DNA of 64,000 bases. Origin: Thiopseudomonas alkaliphila (GTDB lineage: Bacteria > Pseudomonadota > Gammaproteobacteria > Pseudomonadales > Pseudomonadaceae). The position numbers and the translations under genes are program-made. The notes under the pieces were generated by a model, which saw only the letters and a list, made by a program, of their open reading frames with translations, was not told where the DNA came from and ran no database searches. Every line of letters starts with the position of its first letter. Positions within the stretch are counted from its first letter, which is position 1. Positions 57,733 to 64,000 of the stretch are shown in pieces. The DNA lies in NCBI RefSeq assembly GCF_001267175.1, contig NZ_CP012358.1, positions 2,355,001-2,419,000 on the forward strand. The letters run 5' to 3'.

Positions 57733-59214
57733 ATGAGTAGAGAAATATTACTGGTCGTGGAATCAGTATCAAATGAGCGCGGCGTGCCCCCTGGAGTTAT
57801 TTTTGAAGCTCTAGAGGTAGCGTTGGCGACTGCTACTAAAAAGCGCTACGACGAAGAAGTGAATATTCGGGTAGAGATTGATCAGAAAACCGGAAATTAC
57901 GATACCTTCCGTTCATGGGTTGTGGTAACCGATGAAGAGCTGGATGATCCGGCCTTCCAAGTGACTGAAGATATGCCGAAGGCGATTGAGCATAACGCTA
58001 AAGTCGGTGAGGTAATCGAAGAGCAGGTTGAGTCGATCGAGTTCGGTCGTATTGCAGCGCAAACGGCTAAGCAAGTGATCGTACAAAAAGTACGCGAAGC
58101 AGAGCGTGCGCAAATGGTTGAAGCTTACCGCAGTAAAGTGGGTGAGATCCTGTTTGGCACGGTGAAGAAAGTTACGCGCGACAACATCATTGTCGATTTA
58201 GGCAATAACGCTGAGGCGCTCTTAGCCCGTGAAGAAGTGATCCCACGGGAAACCTTGCGCGTAGGTGCCCGTATTCGTGCTTTATTGAAAGAAATTCGCA
58301 CTGAAAACCGTGGTCCACAGCTGATTTTATCGCGTACTGCCAATGAAATGCTGATGGAGCTGTTTCGTATTGAAGTTCCGGAGATTTCAGAAGGCTTGAT
58401 CGAAATTATGTCTGCAGCACGTGACCCTGGTTCACGAGCAAAGATTGCAGTACGTTCTAAAGATAAGCGGATTGATCCGCAAGGCGCCTGTATTGGTATG
58501 CGCGGTTCGCGGGTACAAGCTGTATCTGGCGAGCTAGGTAACGAGCGTGTGGATATTGTGCTGTGGGATGACAGCGATGCCCAGTTTGTGATTAATGCCA
58601 TGGCACCGGGTGAAGTAACGGCGATTATCGTCGATGAAGATGCACACTCCATGGATATTGCTGTGCCTGAGGATAAGTTGGCTCAGGCCATTGGACGTGG
58701 TGGTCAAAACGTGCGGTTGGCTAGTCAGTTAACTGGATGGACCTTAAACGTCATGACAGAAAAGGATATTCAAGCACGTCAACAGGCTGAAACAAGTGAT
58801 TTGTTACAGTTATTCATCAATGAATTAGAAATTGATGAAGATCTGGCTCAGGTTCTAGTGGATGAGGGCTTCTCTGATTTAGAAGAGGTGGCTTATGTCC
58901 CAATGGAAGAGATGCTAGATATTGATGGGTTTGATGAAGAGTTAGTAAATGAGCTGCGTAAGCGCGCCAAAGACCGTTTATTGGTACGTGCGCTAGCGAC
59001 GGAAGATAAACTGGCAGAGGCCCAACCGGAGCAAGATTTACTAGACCTTGAAGGGGTCAGTAAAGAGCTAGCCGTTGAGCTTGCCGTTCGCGGAGTGCTC
59101 AGCCGCGAAGACCTAGCCGAGCAGTCGATTGATGACTTGCTCGAGATCGAGGGCATGGACGAAGACCGTGCCGGCAAACTAATTATGGCCGCCCGCGCCC
59201 ATTGGTTTGAATAA
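57733..59214 (+). CDS. nusA: Transcription termination/antitermination factor NusA
   Basis: This 493-residue protein has an N-terminal RNAP-binding domain, an S1 domain ([21 protein letters not shown]), two KH domains ([11 protein letters not shown] and [11 protein letters not shown]) and two acidic C-terminal repeats. It controls pausing, termination and antitermination. The ATG at 57733 ([10 protein letters not shown]) matches the family N-terminus; a frame start at 57712 is rejected. Confidence 0.97.
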   Translation: MSREILLVVESVSNERGVPPGVIFEALEVALATATKKRYDEEVNIRVEIDQKTGNYDTFRSWVVVTDEELDDPAFQVTEDMPKAIEHNAKVGEVIEEQVESIEFGRIAAQTAKQVIVQKVREAERAQMVEAYRSKVGEILFGTVKKVTRDNIIVDLGNNAEALLAREEVIPRETLRVGARIRALLKEIRTENRGPQLILSRTANEMLMELFRIEVPEISEGLIEIMSAARDPGSRAKIAVRSKDKRIDPQGACIGMRGSRVQAVSGELGNERVDIVLWDDSDAQFVINAMAPGEVTAIIVDEDAHSMDIAVPEDKLAQAIGRGGQNVRLASQLTGWTLNVMTEKDIQARQQAETSDLLQLFINELEIDEDLAQVLVDEGFSDLEEVAYVPMEEMLDIDGFDEELVNELRKRAKDRLLVRALATEDKLAEAQPEQDLLDLEGVSKELAVELAVRGVLSREDLAEQSIDDLLEIEGMDEDRAGKLIMAARAHWFE

Positions 59215-59241
59215 GCACTAGCGGTCTGAGGAGATAAGAGC

Positions 59242-61806
59242 ATGACTCAAGTCACGGTTAAAGAGTTGGCCCAAGAGGTCAATATGTCAGTTGATCGTTT
59301 GCTGGAGCAAATGAAAGAAGCTGGTTTGTCGCATCAGAGCGCCGAACAAACAGTAAACGATACTGAGAAACAAAAGTTACTGAGTTACTTACAGGCAGTG
59401 CCTGGTAAAACCAGTGAGCGAAAAATTACTTTGCAGCGTAAAAAAACCAGCACTATCCGTAATCCGGGTAGCAAGGCAATTAGCGTTGAAGTGCGTAAAA
59501 AGAAAACCTTTGTGCAGCGTAGCGCCGAAGATATCGAGGCAGAAAAGCGTCGTGAGCAAGAAGCTCAGCGAGTAGCTGCTGAGAAAGCTGCGGCAGAAAA
59601 AGCGGCAGCAGAAAAGCGTGCAGCGGATGAGGCCAAAGCTAAAGCTAAAGCGGAAGAGCGCGAGAAAGAGCGGGAAAAAGCGTTAGCGCAGAAAAAAGCG
59701 CAAGAAGCCCCGACCATTAAAGCGGTAGAGATTACTCCACGCGCGGCAGAGCCTGTCGCAGAGCCTAAAGCTAAACCTGCTGCTAAGGTTGAGCCTAAGG
59801 TAGACGTTGAGCCAGAAGCGGCTCCAGCAGTCGCTGAGCGTAAAAAAGAAGAGCCGCGTCGTGCTCGTCGGGAAGAAGATGAGCGTCGTGAGCGTAAGCC
59901 TGCAGCTGCCCGTCCTGCGCCTAAAGGTAAAGTATCGCCACGCGTAATTGATGGTGATGATGATGGCTTTGGTCGTCGTGGTGGCCGTGGTGGCCGTAAT
60001 CGTCAAAAGAAACGTTCTAATCAGCATGGTTTCCATACCCCAACGGGGCCGATTGTGCGTGAAGTACAAATTGGTGAAACCATCACCGTAGCTGATCTCG
60101 CCGACCAGATGTCCGTTAAAGGCGTGGAAGTGGTTAAGTTTATGTTTAAACTTGGCTCGCCAGTGACCATTAACCAAGTCTTAGATCAGGAAACTGCCAT
60201 TTTGGTGGCCGAAGAGATGGGACACAAGGTCAAGCGCGTCAGTGATGATGTGATTGAAGAGCAGCTGGCTGAATCCTTGCAAATGGAAGGTGAAGCAATT
60301 CACCGTGCGCCTGTCGTGACTGTGATGGGCCACGTTGACCATGGTAAAACTTCATTGCTCGACTACATTCGTCGCAGTAAAGTGGCAACCGGTGAAGCAG
60401 GCGGTATTACTCAGCATATTGGTGCGTACCATGTGAAAACCGAAGGCGGTATGGTGACCTTCTTGGATACTCCAGGTCACGCAGCCTTTACTGCTATGCG
60501 TGCTCGTGGTGCGAAAGCGACCGATATTGTAATTCTGGTAGTGGCTGCAGATGATGGCGTGATGCCACAAACGATTGAGGGGATTCAGCACGCGAAAGCG
60601 GCTGGTGTACCTTTAATTGTTGCAGTGAACAAAATTGATAAGCCAGAGGCTGATCCCGATCGGATTAAAAACGATCTGGCTGCCCACGATGTGATCCCAG
60701 AAGAATGGGGTGGCGATACTCAGTTTGTTCATGTTTCGGCGAAACAAGGTACTGGTATCGATGAGCTGCTAGAGGCGGTATTACTACAAGCAGAAGTGCT
60801 TGAGTTGACCGCTATCCCAAGTGCTTCAGGCCGCGGTGTAGTCATTGAATCCCGTTTAGATAAGGGTCGTGGGCCTGTGGCTTCGATTCTGGTGCAAAAC
60901 GGAACCTTACATCAAGGCGATATGGTATTAGTAGGAGTTAACTACGGTCGTGTTCGTGCCATGTTGGATGAAAATGGTCAGGCAATTAAAGAAGCTGGCC
61001 CATCGATTCCGGTAGAAATCTTAGGTTTAGATGGTACGCCTGAGGCCGGTGATGAGATGACTGTTGTCGCTGATGAGAAGAAAGCCCGTGAAGTGGCATT
61101 ATTCCGTCAGGGTAAATACCGCGAGGTTAAACTGGCCCGTGCCCATGCTGGTAAGTTAGAAAATATCTTCGAAAGCATGGGGCAAGAAGAGAAGAAGACC
61201 CTGAATGTGGTTATTAAAACCGACGTTCGCGGTACTTTAGAAGCCCTGCAGTCCTCTTTAACTGAGCTCGGTAACGATGAAGTTCAAGTTAACGTAGTGG
61301 CAGGTGGTGTCGGTGGTATTACTGAAAGTGATGCTAACTTAGCCCTAGCCTCTAATGCGGTGATCTTTGGCTTTAACGTACGTGCGGATGCCGGTGCGCG
61401 TAAAATTGTTGAAACCGAAAGTCTTGACATGCGTTACTACAACATCATCTACGACATTATTGAAGACGTGAAAAAAGCACTTTCAGGTATGCTCGGTAGT
61501 GATGTTCGTGAAAACATCATCGGTGTGGCTGAAGTGCGTGATGTCTTCCGTTCACCAAAAATTGGTGCAATTGCCGGTTGTATGGTGATTGAAGGCCATG
61601 TTTTACGTAGCCGTCCAATCCGCGTGTTGCGTGATGATGTGGTGATCTTTGAGGGCGAGTTGGAATCTCTGCGTCGCTTTAAAGATGATGTAAACGAAGT
61701 GCGTTCAGGCATGGAGTGCGGTATCGGCGTTAAGAGCTACAACGACGTAAAAGTTGGTGACAAGATCGAAGTATTCGAGAAGGTCGAAGTGGCCCGTACG
61801 CTGTAA
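59242..61806 (+). CDS. infB: Translation initiation factor IF-2
   Basis: This 854-residue GTPase has an N-terminal IF2N domain, a long Lys/Glu/Ala-rich linker (about residues 90-260), a second IF2N domain, and the G domain with GHVDHGKT (363-370), DTPGH and NKID. The beta-barrel and C domains that bind fMet-tRNA follow. It joins initiator tRNA to the 30S and promotes 50S joining. Internal starts producing shorter IF2 forms are known in relatives but are not evident here. Confidence 0.97.
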   Translation: MTQVTVKELAQEVNMSVDRLLEQMKEAGLSHQSAEQTVNDTEKQKLLSYLQAVPGKTSERKITLQRKKTSTIRNPGSKAISVEVRKKKTFVQRSAEDIEAEKRREQEAQRVAAEKAAAEKAAAEKRAADEAKAKAKAEEREKEREKALAQKKAQEAPTIKAVEITPRAAEPVAEPKAKPAAKVEPKVDVEPEAAPAVAERKKEEPRRARREEDERRERKPAAARPAPKGKVSPRVIDGDDDGFGRRGGRGGRNRQKKRSNQHGFHTPTGPIVREVQIGETITVADLADQMSVKGVEVVKFMFKLGSPVTINQVLDQETAILVAEEMGHKVKRVSDDVIEEQLAESLQMEGEAIHRAPVVTVMGHVDHGKTSLLDYIRRSKVATGEAGGITQHIGAYHVKTEGGMVTFLDTPGHAAFTAMRARGAKATDIVILVVAADDGVMPQTIEGIQHAKAAGVPLIVAVNKIDKPEADPDRIKNDLAAHDVIPEEWGGDTQFVHVSAKQGTGIDELLEAVLLQAEVLELTAIPSASGRGVVIESRLDKGRGPVASILVQNGTLHQGDMVLVGVNYGRVRAMLDENGQAIKEAGPSIPVEILGLDGTPEAGDEMTVVADEKKAREVALFRQGKYREVKLARAHAGKLENIFESMGQEEKKTLNVVIKTDVRGTLEALQSSLTELGNDEVQVNVVAGGVGGITESDANLALASNAVIFGFNVRADAGARKIVETESLDMRYYNIIYDIIEDVKKALSGMLGSDVRENIIGVAEVRDVFRSPKIGAIAGCMVIEGHVLRSRPIRVLRDDVVIFEGELESLRRFKDDVNEVRSGMECGIGVKSYNDVKVGDKIEVFEKVEVARTL

Positions 61807-61823
61807 TCGTTACACGGTTACAG

Positions 61824-61870
61824 GAGCGGCAAGTGTCGATTTAGGGAAACCTTTATCGCGCTTGCCGCTC
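61824..61870 (+). other. Long structured hairpin between infB and rbfA
   Basis: GAGCGGCAAG pairs perfectly with CTTGCCGCTC. The 27 bases between can form a second stem (CGAT/ATCG then AGG/CCT) capped by GAAA. There is no T run after it, so processing or message stability seems more likely than termination. Confidence 0.65.
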
Positions 61871-61950
61871 ATTATTTGTAGCGATAAAAAGTACTATAGC
61901 GACTAATCTAAAACAAAGATTAAAGCGCACTTCTTATTAGGCAGGTTGAT

Positions 61951-62337
61951 ATGGCAAAACAATACAGTAGAACCCAGCGGATTGGCGATCAGATGCAGCG
62001 TGAGCTAGCCACTATGATTAGCCGTGAAGTGAAAGATCCGCGCTTAGGCTTTATTACCATTACGGCAGTTGATGTGACCCGTGATCTTGGGCATGCCAAG
62101 GTGTTTATTACGGTAATGGGTGATAACACTGCAGAACAGATTCAGAGCAACTTAGATGTGCTTAACGATGCGGCTGGCTTTTTACGCATGCTGCTAGGTA
62201 AAGCCATGAAGCTGCGTACTATTCCGCAGCTGCATTTTCATTACGACAGCAGTATTGAGCGTGGCGCGCACTTGTCAGCCTTGATTGATAAAGCTCGCGC
62301 TGCAGATAAACAGTTAATCAGCTCAGACGAGGAGTAA
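61951..62337 (+). CDS. rbfA: Ribosome-binding factor A
   Basis: This 128-residue KH-type protein has [25 protein letters not shown] and [22 protein letters not shown] in the family positions. It binds the 30S near helix 1 of 16S rRNA during maturation and cold adaptation. It is three bases before truB. Confidence 0.96.
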   Translation: MAKQYSRTQRIGDQMQRELATMISREVKDPRLGFITITAVDVTRDLGHAKVFITVMGDNTAEQIQSNLDVLNDAAGFLRMLLGKAMKLRTIPQLHFHYDSSIERGAHLSALIDKARAADKQLISSDEE

Positions 62338-62340
62338 TCT

Positions 62341-63267
62341 GTGGCGCAGCAGATCAAACGTAAACGTCGCAATGTCAGTGGCATTATTTTGCTCGATAAG
62401 CCGCTAGGCGTTAGTTCTAATGGTGCTTTACAAAAAGTGCGTTGGCTGCTGAATGCCGCTAAAGGTGGGCATACTGGCAGTTTAGATCCGTTAGCCACTG
62501 GCGTACTGCCGTTATGTTTTGGTGAGGCAACAAAGTTTTCGCGTTATTTATTAGATGCCGACAAAACCTATGAAACGGTAGTTCAGCTAGGCGCTACGAC
62601 AACTACGGCAGATGCCGAAGGCGAGGTCTTAACCCAGGCTGCGGTTAACTGCGATGTAGCACAAATTGAAACAGCATTGGCGCAGTTTTGGGGTGATATT
62701 TTACAGGTGCCACCGATGTATTCGGCGCTGAAAAAAGATGGTCAGCCGTTGTATAAGCTAGCGCGCAGTGGCCAAGTGGTTGAACGGGAGCCCCGTCCAG
62801 TGACGATTTTTAGCTTGGAACTGTTGGCTTTTGATTCTGCTGTTAACCAACTTAGTTTGCGTGTGCATTGCAGTAAAGGCACCTATATTCGTACTCTAGC
62901 TGAAGATATTGGCGCAGCTTTAGGTTGCGGTGCCTATGTAGCTAAACTACGTCGTACCCAAGCGGGGCCTTTTACCTTAGAGGGTGCAGTAACCGTTGCT
63001 GAGCTTGAGCAGTTGCATGAGCAGCAGGGGGATGAGGCGTTAGATCAATTTCTAATGGCTTGTGATAGTGGTTTGCATCATTGGCCAGCGATTAGTTTAA
63101 CTGAAAGTAGCAGTTACTATTGGTTGCAGGGGCAGCCAGTGCGAGCTCCGGGCGCGCCCGCTTTTGGTATGTTAAGAGTGCGTAATGCTGAGCAAGAGTT
63201 TATCGGTATCGGTGAAATAGATGAAGATGGACTAGTTGCGCCAAGACGAGTAATTCGTACAGAATAG
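62341..63267 (+). CDS. truB: tRNA pseudouridine(55) synthase
   Basis: This 308-residue enzyme has [14 protein letters not shown] and the catalytic aspartate in [15 protein letters not shown] (Asp49), and the substrate motifs [14 protein letters not shown]. It makes pseudouridine 55 in the T loop of tRNAs. The start is a GTG three bases after the rbfA stop, preceded by GAGGAG within rbfA. Confidence 0.96.
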   Translation: MAQQIKRKRRNVSGIILLDKPLGVSSNGALQKVRWLLNAAKGGHTGSLDPLATGVLPLCFGEATKFSRYLLDADKTYETVVQLGATTTTADAEGEVLTQAAVNCDVAQIETALAQFWGDILQVPPMYSALKKDGQPLYKLARSGQVVEREPRPVTIFSLELLAFDSAVNQLSLRVHCSKGTYIRTLAEDIGAALGCGAYVAKLRRTQAGPFTLEGAVTVAELEQLHEQQGDEALDQFLMACDSGLHHWPAISLTESSSYYWLQGQPVRAPGAPAFGMLRVRNAEQEFIGIGEIDEDGLVAPRRVIRTE

Positions 63268-63389
63268 GATCTAATTCTAGGGTATACTAGAAACACAGGT
63301 TGGCTGTTGGCAGGCACGGTCAAACCTTTATTTTTAGCACAAGGTAAAGTTCAGGCTTGCCTTGGCCTGTCCCAAACTAGGAGCCCATC

Positions 63390-63659
63390 ATGGCACTAAG
63401 CGTAGAAGAAAAAGCCCAGATCGTTAACGATTACAAGCAAGCAGAAGGTGATACCGGTTCTCCAGAAGTGCAAGTTGCACTGCTGACCGCTAACATCAAC
63501 AAGCTACAAGAGCACTTTAAGGCCAACAAAAAAGACCACCACTCACGTCGTGGTTTGATTCGTATGGTTAACCAACGTCGTAAATTACTCGACTACTTAA
63601 AGGGCAAAGACTTAGGTCGTTATAGCTCGTTAATTGCTCGTTTAGGCTTACGTCGCTAA
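63390..63659 (+). CDS. rpsO: 30S ribosomal protein S15
   Basis: This 89-residue four-helix protein has [14 protein letters not shown] and [22 protein letters not shown], the S15 signatures. It binds 16S rRNA near the three-way junction. An AGGAG site lies just before the ATG. A TATACT -10-like box at 63283-63288 may mark its own promoter, but no good -35 is seen. pnp follows, as in most gammaproteobacteria. Confidence 0.97.
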   Translation: MALSVEEKAQIVNDYKQAEGDTGSPEVQVALLTANINKLQEHFKANKKDHHSRRGLIRMVNQRRKLLDYLKGKDLGRYSSLIARLGLRR

Positions 63660-63681
63660 GACGTCTTAGACGATGATTGAG

Positions 63682-63730
63682 AGCCCGAAGTTAGTTTAGC
63701 AGTTGATTGACTGTTAGCGCTTCGGGCTTT
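63682..63730 (+). terminator. Hairpin between rpsO and pnp
   Basis: AGCCCGAAG pairs with CTTCGGGCT across 29 bases, ending in TTT. The T tract is short, so partial read-through into pnp is likely. Confidence 0.6.
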
Positions 63731-63893
63731 CAGTTTGGATGCCTTGAGTTCATAGTTTTAAGTTAAGCGGTTTATAAAAGTAAGTCACACTTGATCAGCA
63801 CCTAGGTGCAGAGTAAGTGGCATAAGAAATAACAGGGCCGATACCCGTTTTTCTTACAATTTCCCCAAGGGTAACAAAGAGAAGGAACAATCC

Positions 63894-64000
63894 GTGAATC
63901 CGGTGATTAAGCAATTTCAATTTGGTCAGTCGACCGTTACGCTTGAAACAGGTCGCGTTGCGCGTCAGGCTTCAGGTGCTGTATTAGTTAGTGTTGATAA
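63894..64000 (+). CDS. pnp: Polyribonucleotide nucleotidyltransferase, N-terminal fragment
   Basis: The first 35 codons read [20 protein letters not shown] then [15 protein letters not shown], the usual PNPase opening. The start is a GTG after GAAGGA, and the gene runs off the window. PNPase degrades mRNA from the 3' end. The position after rpsO supports the call. Confidence 0.9.
   Translation, partial: MNPVIKQFQFGQSTVTLETGRVARQASGAVLVSVD

Overview
The window is a contiguous piece of a gammaproteobacterial chromosome, most likely from the Pseudomonadales. From 37.6 kb to the right edge the gene order is recN, grpE, dnaK, dnaJ, dapB, carA, a LysE-type ORF, carB, greA, a DUF4149 gene, yhbY, rlmE, ftsH, folP, glmM, tpiA, secG, tRNA-Leu(GAG), rimP, nusA, infB, rbfA, truB, rpsO, pnp. 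This is the order I know from Pseudomonas. Base composition looks moderate and clearly lower in GC than typical Pseudomonas. Together with a sulfide:quinone oxidoreductase-type gene this points to a small-genome, low-GC pseudomonad such as Thiopseudomonas or a relative. The genus is an inference.

Layout. 1-2.0 kb: end of an O-antigen ligase-like gene and a convergent metallo-beta-lactamase/beta-CASP gene. 2.3-20.9 kb: a surface polysaccharide (O-antigen-type, Wzx/Wzy) cluster, all on the + strand and mostly translationally coupled. It holds wzz, a lipoprotein, tviB/tviC (UDP-GalNAcA), wzx, an ATP-grasp enzyme, wzy, three glycosyltransferases plus the remnant of a fourth, a UDP-glucuronate epimerase, ugd, a fused phosphoglycosyltransferase/acetyltransferase, an aminotransferase and a WbpM/PglF-type dehydratase. 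The last three together form a complete Neisseria-style set for making and loading N,N'-diacetylbacillosamine. 21.1-25.0 kb: an accessory island with a small membrane protein and a lytic-transglycosylase-like phage protein, then a NifU-like gene, an SQR-type flavoprotein and a DUF1641 gene, then a tandem array of REPIN-like palindromic repeats. 25.0-37.5 kb: a housekeeping block with an rlpA-like gene and gatCAB on the - strand, then mreBCD, maf, rng and yhdP on the + strand. 37.6-64.0 kb: the recN-to-pnp block described above.

How the genes work together. Wzx/Wzy/Wzz assemble an acidic polymer that is probably initiated on undecaprenyl phosphate by bacillosamine phosphate. UDP-GalNAcA and UDP-GlcA/GalA are made inside the cluster, and the ATP-grasp enzyme may decorate the polymer. 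mreBCD set cell shape. gatCAB makes Gln-tRNA/Asn-tRNA. grpE/dnaK/dnaJ are chaperones with two readable sigma-32 promoters. recN carries two perfect LexA boxes. carA has a leader hairpin that looks like an attenuator. The rimP-nusA-infB-rbfA-truB-rpsO-pnp run is the transcription/translation/RNA-decay operon, and pnp is cut by the window edge.

No CRISPR array, rRNA, insertion sequence or integrase gene was seen. The least explained parts are the NifU-like/SQR/DUF1641 trio, the ATP-grasp gene, the 127-bp repeat array, and the mreC 5' end, which has no ordinary start codon.
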